Positions 30,029 through 44,500 are shown, counted from the stretch's first letter. The stretch: DNA of 64,000 bases from Meandrina meandrites (GCA_963693305.1 OY855913.1:1526001-1590000); one strand, 5' to 3'. Numbers and translations are program-made. Notes: generated by a model not told the origin, from the letters alone.

Positions 30029-31971
30029 ATGATTGCAAGCATGCAGCCAGCAGATTGGGATGTTCTCAACAGCGACCAGAAATATGAAATCTGTGGTAAG
30101 TTATTACATTTTTGTGCGCTTTATTTGGGTTCGCAACTACTATACGTCTTGCGTGAAGGGCTGTGAAAGAAGGAGAGATTTTAAAGGCAGGAATCTGGTA
30201 AACGCAGTTTTGCTACGATGCAAGTTATTTTGCACATCTTTCAAGCTTGGTTTAGTTTCAATATCTCTCCCTGAAGGGATATCTCTGTTAGAACTGAACG
30301 ATCTTATATTGCTGTCGGCGTCGTGTGACCGGCACGATAATTCCCCTGACTCTTCTCTGTCACCTGATATTGAGTCCGTATTTGTCTGTTTGTGACGGCT
30401 GCGTCGTCACAATGTGCACGACCACTGGCAGCAATAATTGTACACTTTAAGGAACTAGTTTCAGGGAAATGTGCTATATACTGAATTGAGTTCGACTAAG
30501 TTCGATACCTACTGAACTATTTTTGCTTCACCGGGTGGAGGAATAAATACAGTGAAGGGAATTTCTATTCCCAGCAGCGAAAGCTTTCCCGCGCGCAACA
30601 CGCTCATTTATGAGGGTCAAGGTGGAATATGGTGATGATAGCTGAAGAGAATCTGCCGTTACACGCACTTCTTGCGTAATTTGCCACAAAATCCATCGCA
30701 AGCCTCACTGCCGAGCTTTTTCTCCTGAAGAATGAGAAGGCGCGGTAATGCCCTGCTAACGAGGCTGTTAGGCCTAGTCTTTCCCACTTATTTTAAAACT
30801 GATTCCATATTTTGCAGATTCGCTCCTACAAGAGACGAAACACCGTAACCTTCATCTGATTGTAGAGAACAAAAACTTAAAGAATAAAATCAAAAATATG
30901 GCGTATGAAATGCGCGCCTTAAGGGAAGCTTTGCGTGCAGAGGAATGCAAGTTTAATCAGCTGAATGAAAAGTTGAAAGCAAAAATGGTAATTTGATTGT
31001 ACGCTCTTCGCCATAGAGCGGTTTTCAACCAAGTATCAAAAAATCAAAACCAAAATAATCACTCTTGCTAATCAAAAAGGACACAGACAATTCATTGAAG
31101 CAATCAAAACTCGGAACAAATATATACATGTGGCCAGCGCGCGCGAAGCTCGGAAAACGTGTACGAGCGGTGCGCTTTTTTAAACCATGCAATCAGCTGA
31201 GCGTTGGAAGCAATGCAAAACCGAAGCAAATGCGAATTACTTGACAATCAGTTGAAAACCGTTCTATTAACTAGGGAATGGAATTTGAACGTTATTTATT
31301 TGGAGTGTTCCATTATATTTTGCTGTTGTGATATTTTTGATTCGTTGCATTTGATTTCTGCATGTAAAGAGTATAGACTTTAGAACACATGAGTCCACAT
31401 GCTCTTAATAACTGAGTGAGCGAGTGGCACATTATACCTCAGGGTTCCTTTCAACATTTTGCAGAGAGAAAGACAAGAACTCATGGTTAAAGAAGAAGAG
31501 CTCTCTCACAATGTTAAACTACTTCAGTCCAAGCTGGAGAACGAACAAAATCAACGACAGACACTGGAGGAAAAAATGAAAATCGTGAGTACATAAATTA
31601 ACAGATTAATGGAAGTTTCTGAAAATCCTGAAAAAATTGTCAGTTAATATAGCCATTTATTTCTTGTTCTAGAATCGCGTTAGTGAATTTAGATTACTTT
31701 TGTACAGCTGCCCGCTTTCCTCAAGTTTTTTTACTGAAAAGGGGCGGCTTTACGTAGGCGTGTTTGACTCATGGCTTTCACATACAGTCAATCGATTTTG
31801 TGACCATCCTTTATTTTACACTGTCTGCGGTTGTCTTTTTCACTTGCTTTCCAGGCCTCACCAGACAGAACTTCACCGATAAGCCAGCGGCTCACTCGGG
31901 TAATGGAAAGTTTGAGGCGCAGATTTAGAAGAGGACGGAATTCAGTACGAGACAAGAATCACAGCTCATGA
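30029..31971 (+). CDS. Unrecognised small coiled-coil protein, four exons
   Basis: Exons 30029-30095, 30818-30987, 31465-31584 and 31855-31971 join in phase with GT-AG junctions to 157 aa. The N-terminus is MIASMQPADWDVLNSDQKYE. Residues ~23-120 are Lys/Glu/Leu-rich with heptad spacing (KNKIKNMAYEMRALREALRA, ELSHNVKLLQSKLENEQNQR), a predicted coiled coil. The C-terminus is strongly basic and Ser-rich (SLRRRFRRGRNSVRDKNHSS), suggesting binding to nucleic acid or acidic surfaces. I recognise no family. The start is the first ATG upstream of a good donor; another Met four codons later is possible. AATAAA at 32010-32015 fits its 3' end. Intron 2 (30988-31464) carries a MITE. Existence as a gene is supported by phase-consistent exons; function is unknown. 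Confidence 0.7.
31014..31266. mobile_element. MITE in coiled-coil gene intron 2
   Basis: TAGAGCGGTTTTCAAC on the left pairs with GTTGAAAACCGTTCTA on the right (~253 bp). There is no coding capacity; TA may be the target site. Confidence 0.7.
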
Positions 31972-32009
31972 TCGATTCAGTTGTCGATTTTTTTTTACTG
32001 CTCCTGAAT

Positions 32010-32015
32010 AATAAA
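32010..32015 (+). terminator. AATAAA polyadenylation signal of coiled-coil gene
   Basis: Canonical hexamer 39 bp after the stop codon at 31969-31971, with T-rich sequence nearby. The remaining ~560 bp to the next start codon (32575) holds the TADA2A promoter and no gene that I can support. Confidence 0.55.
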
Positions 32016-32574
32016 ATAGCATTTGAAGGAAGATTTTGCCAGTCTGTTGATTCTGCCGGCCGGTGTGACCACAGAAATTAATGCTTCGTTTGAATAAAAA
32101 AGCCCAACCCAAGCCACCTGTTCCCAAATTTTTCTACGCTTTCCAGCAATTATATTCCGTATACTCCCAAGGGCTTTTAGATCTTTTCTAAAGAAAGACA
32201 AAATATTTCACCTGACTGAATTCTTTACTATAGAGCTGGTGTTGCACTTTATGACACTTCGGTGCATTAAAATATATTTTTGCGTGTTTTATATAATTGC
32301 GTTTAGAAAGAGCTAAGTGAAAATGGAAATAGACGTATTTGAAACGAAAAGGCTCCATTTAAAAAAACGTTTTCTGAACAAAATTAAACCTTTGGGCCAC
32401 TTGGGGACGGGGAAGGGAGTGGTACACGTTACTTCTAGAGAGCTTGAAGAAGGAGAAAGAAGTCTCATTTCTTTTCCTCAATATTATTGCCCTGCCGGAC
32501 CCTAACCCACTGGGAGGGTCACTGGGAGGAGCCTGAGCTCTCGTTCCAGACTCCACAGGCGCGCGGATCTCAAA

Positions 32575-35500
32575 ATGGCTGTTCTCGTGGAAGGTTAGTT
32601 TCTAAAATTGCTACAGTTATTTTTCAGAACTGTTCGATTTTTATGTACATTATGATAGTTGAAAGCGATTTTCCTTTCTCCAGAGACTCAATTAGTCTGT
32701 GAAGACAGTCACGAGTGTTTTGTGTGCCATGGAGTCGCCAAAGAACCGTTTGTAAGGTGCTGTCAATGTCTCCCTGCAGTGGAAATTTGTTTAGAGGTTT
32801 GCATTCCTTTGTCTGAGTACAGGGTATCTGAGCTTGGTCCGCTAACTTTAGGAATAGAATCTATTATATTTGAAGTATGAAGTGGTGAATAGGCTTTCTA
32901 AGTACCGGTATTTTAGTTATTTAATAAAAACCCCCGAGCATTTCACTGTTTTGAAAGGTGTGGTCAGGTGAAGTCAAGTAGTGTGAACTTTCGTAGTAAA
33001 TGAATGGATTACAAAATCCTTTAGCTTGCAACTGCTGAGTCATTTGGACAATAGTCAAATGCCCAACCTGGCTGGTGGGTGAAATGTTGGGTCAAATTCC
33101 CCTCTCTACCGAGCTAAACTCTAGTCAAATGCCCAGTATGCTGGGAGGGAGGGGGGGAGGGGGGGGGGGGGGGGAGGGGTGGAGATCGATGGGCAGGTTT
33201 GGAATTGACTGATACATTACATATTACTCTTGTCTTGTAATTAACAAAAATGTCTATTCCAACATTTCCATGTTATTGAAGTTCTGTATGGTTACTCTTA
33301 TTTTTTGTTCATTCACTGGAAAGGTTTATGCAAAGCCCATACTTACAACAGTGCATGTATTGTGGTTCAATTTTATCCTTGGTTCAAATTATATTTCCCT
33401 TTGTTTTTGGGTATGGTAATGTATGTAATGAGTTTAAAACAAAGGAAAATAAAATTTGAGCCAAGGATAAAATTAAACCACAACATAGGCATAATATTTC
33501 TTTTATATTTAAGAAATAGAAAACATGTTTCATGTTTCTATCAAGTTATAAAAACATGAGTACATACTTGATAGAGACATGAGTGGAAGTTTGGGAGAAC
33601 GAGGAATGGTGTGGGAACAGGAGCCGATAGTCAAGTGTTTCCACAGCTTTTTCAAGTTCTCCCAAACTTTCATGAGTGTTTCTATAACTTGATAGAAACA
33701 CGGAAAAACATGTTTTCTATTTCTTTTAGAAAACACCGTGAGAAAAAAGAATGAAATCCCTTGTTTATTTTGATCATCAAAATGTAAATTCTCTTTGCTT
33801 GCCCCATCATTGTGTCAACAACTCGTGCTAGTTGTGTGCTTGTATTGAGTTATAGATGTACTGCTTTAAGCACCCGCTTTCTTCATAAGAGCATGTTGCA
33901 TAAGGCAATTTTCCTTGCACCTTGCAATGCAAGGATGATGACTGAAAAACACTGCAAGCTGCAGGAGCAGGGCTGTCACTAATTTTTCAAGTAGGCATGA
34001 TGGGTGTGATACATGTATTTTCACTTTTCAGTCATTTCTTTCAATAGCCGCAGGAATTCCTTGCCCCCCCCCCCCCCCCAGCCCTTAGTGACAGCCCCCT
34101 GCAGGAGGGTTGTTTGTTGCATTGTATTTTGCAAATGGGTTGTTACACATGAAAATATTTTGGCAACTAGCAATAGTTGCAAGAAAAATTGCCTCATGTA
34201 GCATAGCCCTAAGTATGGAGTTATAGGAAAATCTTGCCATAACACCTACTTTCTATCCTATGCTATTTGCACCTTTTAGTCAGAGCTTATAGTCTCTTCA
34301 TAAAATAACCTGTCATCAAGACTATTGGGTTGAGCACTGAAGTCAATGGAACTTCCTTGTTGATGCACAAGGAAACTGAACATGCGCTGAATATTTATTT
34401 GTCAATTTCAGTGCTTCTCAAGAGGTAGTGAGGACAAAGAGCACCACAGTGACCACTGCTATGAAATACTTGTAAGTATTGTTACTGTAATTTGTGTGCA
34501 TTTTACATTTGTACATTTTGAAGAGATTCTCACAGTTATCAGAGCATTGACATATATGCAGATCCATTATTCCTAAACCCTGTAAATAAACTTTCATTAT
34601 TTTAGTAACCCTAAACCTACACTCTGTAATCCTGCCCTAAAATCCAATTGCTTAAAACTAATTTCAGTCTGCAGGGTAAAATGAAGACTGCAGTTAGCTT
34701 AACAGTTAGTTTCCAGGAAAATGGTTTGTTTAACAGCAGCTACGGGTTGATTTTTAAGGTTGAATTTAATTTGTTGGTTAACACATCTGAAAAGACCTGA
34801 AATGCCCCAAACCAGCCGTGACAAGCCTGGGCCTTTGTTCTGCTTCTGATGTCATCACCTTTGACCAAAAAGGGCATCACTGGTGCTCAAGTTCTGCAGG
34901 AGGAAAAGGTCTTCCCAATGAAACCCAAAGCAGCATGAAATTTGAGTGAAAAACTCAAAGGAAAAATTCCACCATCAACCATTGATTATGTTTGGAAAAG
35001 GCTTTCTTGAAAATTCTTGATCTGAAAGCAAGCCCAGTACAAGGCCAACAACTGCAGCAAAAAGAATAAAAAAATGAGAAAAAGGAAAAGCAAAGAAAAA
35101 AAATGAACAACCTTAAGTGGTAGGGCACTTTCTCCAAAGTTTGACTTTTGCACATGCCTGAGCAAAAATGTCATAAAATGTGATGCTGGAAAGAAATGCA
35201 CACCTCTTGATGTTGCAAATGCTGTTTAAGCAGATTGGAACTAATTTAGCTCATAACTGACCAGAAAATGGCAAAAGTAAGAAAATAATTAATCTATAAT
35301 TTACACCCCTAAGAGATAAATGAGCATCCCCTTCCCTTGGCTGAAGTGGCAGGAAATGTGCTGAATGCAATATTTGTCTTTAATTTGTTTATTATTGGAC
35401 TGTTTAGAGCAACAATTTTCCTGTTTTGGAAAAGAACTGGAATGCTCAAGAGGAAATGGATCTTCTAGATGGTATCTCTGACTGTGGATTTCAGAACTGG

Positions 35501-38500
35501 TAAGATTGAATCTTCAAGAATTTCTCCCTACAATGTTAATTTGCATCATCCTGTACGCAGTGGGGAGATAAGTTAAAGTCAGTGTCGGGCCAAGTGACTC
35601 ATACTGCTAGAACTCATCTTGGTTTCCATAGCATGTATTTCTACTCCCCTCCCTCCCCCCCAGATGGGATGCTAGTCCATCAACTGGGTTACTTCCTATA
35701 ATTGAGAGTAAGGTGTTTTTCCCAAGAACACAGTACGGTAACCCTTGTCAAAGCTCAGACCTGGACTGTTCGATCCAGCATCTAGTGTGCTAACCACACT
35801 ACCAGGAGTATGTATGTGAAAAACCCTGTGAAAAAATGTGTGAAAATCATGTTCTTTTCACACACTTTTCACTTGTTTTTCACATGTATTTCACATGCAT
35901 ATTTCACATGTGTGTGAAATTTTGTGTAGTGAAATTGCATGTGAAAACTGTGTGAAACGATGTCAACCCTTTCACACATATTTTCACCAGCATTTCACAT
36001 GAGGTTTCACATGTTAACTCCATGTGAATCTTGATAGAATTTCACATGCATTTTCACCTGAATTTTCACCCTTCATTTCACATGAATTTTCACTTGCAAA
36101 TTCTATGTGAATCAGAAAAGTTCACATGCTATTTCACACTTATTTCACCTGCATTTCAAATGAGGTTTAACAGTACGTAGAAATTCACATGCTATAACAT
36201 GCATATTTCACCCCAATGCCACTAGCATATTAATCACAAGAGGTTTCACATATTTCACAATTTTTTTAATCAAATAATGGTAAATTATAATACATTTCAC
36301 ATGCTGCTTTACAATATTTCACCTGCATGCTGGCAGTACATTGGACTATTAAGAGTTCACATACAATTTTACACACTTTTCTATAGCCATCACAGTATAT
36401 ATTTCGTTTTATTTGATGTGATGCGTAACTGTGCGCGATGAGTTGATGGGAATTGATAAATTTCACATAATTTTAACCTCTTGATGTTTTTGTAACTGTT
36501 AATCTTAAAGAAGACTGATACTGATCACCTATATTACATTTGAACAGAACTTGCATTAAAAGTCAAACAGTCTAATATATTTTACACCCTTATGAAGCCT
36601 ATCAGCAGCTTGGAGAATTTCACTTTGGTATTTTTACTCCTGAACAATGTTAAGCTTATATTCTGTATAACGTACAACACTCGTTCATCATGGCCACAAC
36701 TTGATTTTACTAAACCTCTCCAACGAACATAATGCAGCTATTGTGCGAACAAAGTGTTTTTTCTGCAAATCTCTAGCCTTCAGTTAGGTTTTTAATGAGA
36801 GAAATATAAGCTTAGTTGTACTCACCAAAGCGTGTTGTAAATAACGTCTGTATCTTAAAGGCCCCTAATGACTGCCATAGGCAGTACACGACATCCCAAA
36901 AACAAGAACTTTGATCCGTTCAAAGAATCACAAGCCTTAGTACACTATTCGCCTTTTAACACAGCACAATCTGATCTCTATAAATTAATACATAAATACT
37001 GAAAGCGAAACACATAAATACTGAAAGCAGCAGTTAAAAATTCAATCTCCTGTGTTCACATTTTCACGAGCGATCGACCGACAACAGAATTCGAAAACGA
37101 TGGCGCCAAAAAGCAGAAAGAATAACGACAAAACATGAACCTAGTCACGTGGCGTAATTCGCGTACCGTGATTGGTTACATCACGGAAGACCGCTGGACC
37201 CTTTAACTGCGGTCTCAATGATAATGGCGTGCGATCGCAAGCTGATCAAAGGAGATGATTCCTCGTTCTGCACGATCTCATTCGAGGTATGAATTGGTTC
37301 AAAAAGGGGTAGGTAACCATGGTTAAAAGAATAAAGAAGGCCCAAAAGAGCCTTGTTTTGACCACGAGCCCGCGTTCTTATTGGTTTAATTCGTGTATAC
37401 ATACACGACGTAGCCTACGCGGTGGCGTCGGTTATAGTTCGCGTCGCCACTCGCGTCCAGGTGTGACTTTCCTCAGCTTTCCTCACTTTTCTCGACTTTC
37501 CAGACTTTCGAATCATGCCGAAGCGTTTGAAAAGAACGGATTTTAGTCTTTGCGAGGAATCGAAAAGAAGGAAGGCGGTAGTAGATCAACAGATCGACCG
37601 TAACATAGCAGCAAGCTCTGTTGACGAGGATCTGGTACGTATAATATTTTATCTTATTTTACGGCACCAGTTGAACCTGACTTTGCTGCACTTTGTCGTT
37701 TTCACTAACAAGTCTTTGAGTTGTTAGTGCGAGGTAAATTAAACAAATATCTTTAGTTTTAGCTTTTAATGTGCCCATACGAAGTGAAATATTCACATCT
37801 TAGATGGAATTGTTGTGTCCCCAAATTACTATGGGATTTTCCCAGGCTATGTGGCCTTGACACATAAATAAAGTTTATCTATCTATCTATCTAACCACAA
37901 TATTCAAAGCCACGTGTTTCGAAATAAGATGTTAACGTTTCAAGATCAAAGTGATCGAAAGTTTTTTGGAAAAGGTTTGGCACTGACTTTTGATATTTTA
38001 ATCAGACGTAATGCATCAGTCAATTCCAGCAGTGCCCATCCCCCCCCCCCCCCCGGGCTAACCCCCGGGCATTAGCATTTCTTTGGTAAATTCCCCGGGG
38101 TGGGGATGAGGGAACCGGGCAAATGCCCCGCTCCCGGGTTGATTGTTTTCAATCCCTCGATAGGAAGAAATATCTAAAATTCAGAAAATATACCTTTAAT
38201 CAAAGGCTCTTTGGGCTGTCTCGTGTCAGTCAAAAAGAGATTAAAATATACTTTACTAAATAGTTATTATAAAAGTAAATGTTTTGCTAGGCCGCAAAAA
38301 GCTTGTATGTTATTTACGCTTGAAATATTTACAGGGAGTTCATTAAAGACTTTCGCGCCACTAAAAAAAATAGGTGTTCTTAGAAAATTTACCATATCCG
38401 GGGATAGGGAAAGCAGAGACGGGGGAACATTTTGCTGGGATAATATTTAGTCTTCTTTTTCCATACGCGGGAAATAAAAATGGCGAACAGGCGGGAAAAC

Positions 38501-41500
38501 AAAATCACAGAACACATATTATTTATGATTTTTACCAAAAAACGTCCGTCCTCTCTATTTCCGACGCAAACTGAACGCAAGAGGAATTGAGCGTTACTCG
38601 AAGCACTCGTCCCCCACTTCACCTCCTTATGCCGACGTTTTGCGCTGTTTTCCATTTCTTTTGTTATTTATTGCCCGTTTTTAACGATCAAAGAGCAATA
38701 TCAGAAAATAGAGTATTTCATACATGTTTCTTATGACGAAAACGCTGAAAATAGAAATGCCGATATGTTTGTAACGAACCTTTTACAGTGCACATACCCA
38801 GGCAAATAGCATTCCCAAGGTAAACAACACCAAGGTAAACTCACCGCGGGAATACGTTATCGAGGCGTTTGCGGTCACACACTTAAGTCAATTTTTCATA
38901 CTGTTTTCGGCGCGAAATGCGAAAATGGGTAATTCGAGGGTGCTTGCTTAGCATCATCTCGCTTTTATTATTTATACTCTTTTGACAGTCCTCTACTGCT
39001 TTGTTATGTCAGTATTTCAGACAGCGAAGACTCCGTTTATATAAATCTCTTTGTTGGATTTTTCTAAACCTTGAGATGAAATCGAAATACATATAAGAAA
39101 ACGCACTATAGATCTTCCTTGACTAGTGTTGTATTTAAACGCAAAATTTCCAAAAAAAATAGCATTTACTTACAAATCAGCAAGCCATCAAGCCATGATC
39201 CTAAGAAAGACCACGTTTTTGCTGCCTTGAACCTGCAAAGTTGACCTCAGGAAATCTAAACCTCACGCCATCATATTTAATTTCAAATTTCTCTGTTCAT
39301 TTTATTTGCTTATCTTTGAGGTTTGCCTCACGATTGGTCATTTTATCTTGGGGTACTTGGAAAACCTACCTATTTGCCTCGGTAACTTTCATGGGGGATT
39401 CTTTTGTTCTTTTTCACACTGCCATAAATTTACCTTGTCGATACCTTGGGGGAACATTTTGCTGAGATAATTTTTAGTATTTGTTTTCGTAAGCGGGAAA
39501 TAAAAATGGCGAACAGGCCATGAAAATGACAAAACACCCGGGAAAACAAAATTACAAAGCACGCGGAAAAACAAAATGGCAGAGCACATATTATTTATGA
39601 TATTTACCAAAAAAACGTCCTCTCTATTTGTGAGTTTCCCGAGGTAAAGAGCCCTTTTACCATGTTAAAAGGACGATGTGTAACCCCAACTATATAAATT
39701 TGACACACTACACTATTAACCTATTCCGTACTTGAAACCCTACACCGCTACACAGATCTAGCAATTTGTTCCAGTCAAATTTTGTTAATTTCATTTTGTG
39801 CAGTTACGAAAAAACTTTCCGTAAAGATTCTCAAAATCCCGCTCCGGCTCTTTCTTGAAATTCCCGCTTACCGCTCCTGTTTTCAGCTCCCATCCCGGCC
39901 GAATATCACCACATCTTCTTATCTGGGTTACTTAGCGTGAGGTCTGTCGATTTTTTTTATTTTTTCTATAAGTTGTTTATCGCAACAGGAATCTTTAGAA
40001 GGTAAAATTTTAAAGATATCGGCCAAAATGAATTTACTACGAATTTTTTTTTACGCCAAATTGGCGGCCATTTTGAAAACGTTCGGATTTTGGTACGTCA
40101 CGTGATGCTACGTCACAGGTGTGGAAGGCAGATTTGCTTTTGCATGCTTCTGATAAGAGGAAAACACGCTAAGCGTCTCTTCATAAATGAGAATGACAAG
40201 GAGAGAAAGACCCTATGCTGTTCAATGATTTCCAAGATAAAAAAGGTAGTGCTTCAGTGCTTAAAAAGAGTAAATCATGTGTCGTGAAACGAAACAAATC
40301 CGTCAGATTGATCGGCCTTCTAAGGTCAGCAAATGTACATAGCTTTATAATACGATGCATCCTCTCTTGCACCATATCGTGATAAAGATGCTTTTTGTCT
40401 GGAGTAGATAGTAAATTGAAAAGGGTCTGCGAGTGCTGACTCCCATAATTTGTCAGAAATCTCTTCATTTATGAGCAGGAATACTGAGCCTCTATATGTC
40501 GACCTATGTCCTATATGTAAGCGAAATCCACGCGTTCGGAAACAGACCGATATATTTTGATTCTGTTGTTGAGAAATTTGCAGCCACCCTCAGATTTCTC
40601 CTGCTGTTAATTGGCAAAATAGAAAGCAATTCCCACCAGCAAATGTAGTGTTTCTTTGAAGTATATGCCTTCGAAAGGCGCGCGTGATTTGCGTGCAGGT
40701 CAGTACTGCGCAATAAGAAGCCACTACCCCGCGCGCTAGCAGAGGCGCTCTCGCGGGATATAAAATTATACGAAGAAATGGAGAATCAAATATAAAACAA
40801 TATCCGGATAACTAAGAGAAGAAGTGTTGCGTGAAGTACTTATTCTGTGATTCCTTTTGAGAAACAATTGTTGTAAATTAGGCAACCTGGGGTGTAGCAT
40901 AAAACCCGGATATGAAAGCGTGTCACGTTCTTTCCCTTCACCCTCCCTAGCCTGACCACGAAACAGTTTCGTGTGCAGATTCGAGCAGATGTCAGTTGAC
41001 GAGATAACTAAAGGAAAACATGCCAATTGTTGTAAGACACGAAGAGCGCAACGTCCATTCCAAATGCAAACCATGAATTAAAACGCAAGCAAACGCGAAA
41101 GTAATAAGGAACCAAACACAGCACAATTTTCGATTTTCGTGGGGGTTCTTTTCGTAAAAAGATAAGAAATTGCAAAATAAAAACATGACAACTTAATTAT
41201 ACCGATAAATATAAAATCACGCAGGGTCGTGTAATAGTCCCGGTGGCAGTAATCGGTTTACAAAATCATTCTCAGTACAGTTTTACGCATACAAGCACGA
41301 ACAACCTTGAACAAAGTTTCCTCGAGGCAAGTTGTTTCAACTACAGAAAGCGCAAACTCCCTTCTCCCAACAAAAGAAGTGAAGAGACCGAGCAGAGTTT
41401 TGTCCACATTTAACGTCCAGAACGTCTTTAACTACAAGCCTGTGTATGTTCTAGATAAAATCTCCCGCAGAATTTCGGATAATCTAGTTTCGGTAGCTGG

Positions 41501-44500
41501 CATTATTTTGCCGGCAGAATTCTTCGTTTTCGAGCAGAATTTAGAAAAATCGGTAACACAAAAGAGACAAAGAATTTAACTTGAGTTTCTGTATTTGCAA
41601 GCTTTCAAACGCATAAGATAGATAGTGTACATTAGGCTGAAGCTCAAAAGGTCAAAACCTATTGTGATAAACATGAGCAAAAATATTTGAAGACCGAATA
41701 TAAACAACAAAATGCAGCAAACAGTTTGGTTGTATAAAAGCATGTTTAATTAAGCTTCTCGCGTACATACAAATAATAACAAGGCTTTTCAGGTTTGACT
41801 TAGCTCACAAACAACTGGCCGAGGTAATAGAGAAAGAAACTGTACATTTAGGACTTCAATTCACTCACCATTCATCGCCGTCGGCGGTGAGGAGGTTCGA
41901 TATTTTACTCCGTTTCTCTGTCTCGCTGTTTTTCCCTGGAGGCTCAAAACGCCAGGGTTGAAATACCATAGAAGGTTCTTAATTATCCCCTGACATATCC
42001 CCTCCTATAGCTCTCTAAAAATCAGTGGAGTCGCTAGCAGAAGTTGAGCTCTCACTGCAAGAATTTGAGTCAGCCATGTTCGTGACTTGTTGCGGTTCCA
42101 CATCTGTGACGTATCACATCTCGTGATCATAATCGAAGCATCCATGGCGAAATGTCACGTAAAATACGAAGTTTTACGTTAAAATTAACCGGTAAAAAAG
42201 CTTCTGAATTCAATTTTTTTGCTTCCTGTGTACTTTTGGAAACATTTGGAAGCTTTTACTGAAATATAGTTTTCTAGCCAAGAGTTGCCCTTTAACTTTT
42301 GAGATGTTTGTAAGATAAGTCAAGCAAGGCTTTTTTTAGCCCCCTAACGCAGCTGACTTAAAATGATTTTATCTCGGCGAACTGATAAACATTTCTCGAT
42401 GATCACCAATTCTACTGGCAAGAAGCATGCCATCCCCTCAGTCGTCAGTTGCAAGTCATGTCGAAGTACTTGCTACGGCAAACACAAAACGAAAAAACCT
42501 CGCGTTAAGTCTGCTGACAGGACTGAGAAAGAAACGCACGAACTTCTTAAAGCGTGGGTCCCCAAATTCAGTAAGCTGTGGGGAGTTTCACAAAGAAAAC
42601 ATAAAAATGTGGAACGATATCTATTCTTCGTATAAAGAAAGGTGTCCAGAAAGCCAGAGAATGCTACAGCAGGTGAAGAAACGGCAGCAGAATCTAGAGT
42701 ACGAGTTCAAGTAGTTCAGGCAGCGATCTCGCTCGACTGGAGAAGATGGAATTCAGAAAATTAAAGAAGGCTTCCCCTATTTCAACATCCTGAGTAAAGA
42801 AAGGCGAGAAAGTACGACTCCAGACTGGCATGCAGAGTTCTTTTATTGAAATGTGTGAAAAGAGTATGGAGCAGGACAACGCAAGATTTGAACGATCAGC
42901 TGAAATGTTCCGTGACGCCCAGAGCAGGCAAATGGAACAAACAAAGGCCATAGTTGACATTTTTAAAGATTTAGCATCAAAATAATTGTCTTTATCTAAT
43001 CGTTTATCTTCTGTTACTGAAACAATACATACAATTGTTGTGCAAAACTCACGTAGCAATCATAGTCTTTTTTAGGATGCTCGTTTTTTGTCCAACCTTT
43101 TTCAACGCAATTCTCCAATGAACTTTCAACATGCCAAATGCTGTGCCATTACAGATCGTAGTGCACCGAACTTTAGGTTTTAAACTTTCTCCGCTCCTGA
43201 GTCAGGCGTCCTCTGTCCGGGTAGGGTTTCACTAGCCAGTTCGTTGGTGAATAGGCACTGTCGCCAGCTAAAATTAAGGGGCCTTATTTCTGTTCCATTT
43301 ATATTGCCTGTTGGACCACTAAGAATTTGCGTTCGCTGCAAGTTCATAAATCAAACACTCTCTCCTAATTGTCTCAACCATTCCATTTAAAAAATGTACA
43401 AAAATTTCACCTAATAAAACTGCTCAAATTTAATACATCGCTTTCACTGCTTTACATTCTACGCCGCGATTTTCCCTTAAATTAAAGTTCAATTCTGTTC
43501 AACTAAAAAGCCATTTCTAATAAACACTCCTAACCGAGAAACGATTACAATGAACCAGCAGAAAAGCAAAAACTTTCAATGCAACAATATTTTTGAACTC
43601 CTACTTATAAACAAAAATTATTTGTTCTTTCACAACACGCACAAAATCCGGCGGCCTCACAAAGCAAATCTTGACATGGCGGGAAAAATATTGACATGGC
43701 GGGAAAATTCCGCGGCCTCACAAAGCAAACGCGCATGGAATGCACCTTGGAATGCACCTTCTCCCCCTCGCATATTCTCGTGTCGTCATGACAACGTCAT
43801 GACGACACGAGACAAAAACATCCATGAACATCCACCAGCTTCTCTAGTCCTTCATGGACTAGCTAATTTGCAACGTAGTCCACGTCTTGGCCTATAAACG
43901 CCTCCATCACGAATACGCGACTCACTCCACGGTTTTGAAACCACGTGTCAAATGCCCGGGGGTCAACCCGAGGTACGCAAATGCCCCACCCCCGGGACGG
44001 GCAACACGAGGAAATGCCCCGGGGTTGCCCAGGGGGGGGGGATGGGCACTGCTGGAATTGACTGATGCATAACTTCGGCTAGTGCTGAATCCTTCATCAG
44101 TGATGTTAAAAGCGAAGTTCGTTGTCATACGCTATTGGAAGTAACAGCGTAACGTGACGCATGTATTTTCCATATATTTTCCATATTCCATTAAAGGAAC
44201 TAGGTTATTTCTCTAACGTTAAGTTCGCCAACGTATTCACTGGATGCTCACGCTTCTTTTAGCTTGCGAGCGCTTTAAAGTTTAAAACCTAAGTAAGGAA
44301 GCTTACAAAAAATACACGCTAGAGAGCCTATTGTTTTATGCCTCGTTCTAAAGCGTTCCGACACATGTAAATGAGTGGGACGGGTATTCTGCAATGTTGG
44401 TAGCATTTCCGCTCAGCCCCATACATTTATTATGCATGCATGCAGTATCCATACTGTACTATAGCATTTGATTTTAACACTTGCCTAAATAGACTTCTTA

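Noticed and set aside
40090..41580. Several 65-102-aa frames on both strands
   Set aside because: No domain, no phase-matched exon partners and AT-rich intronic composition.
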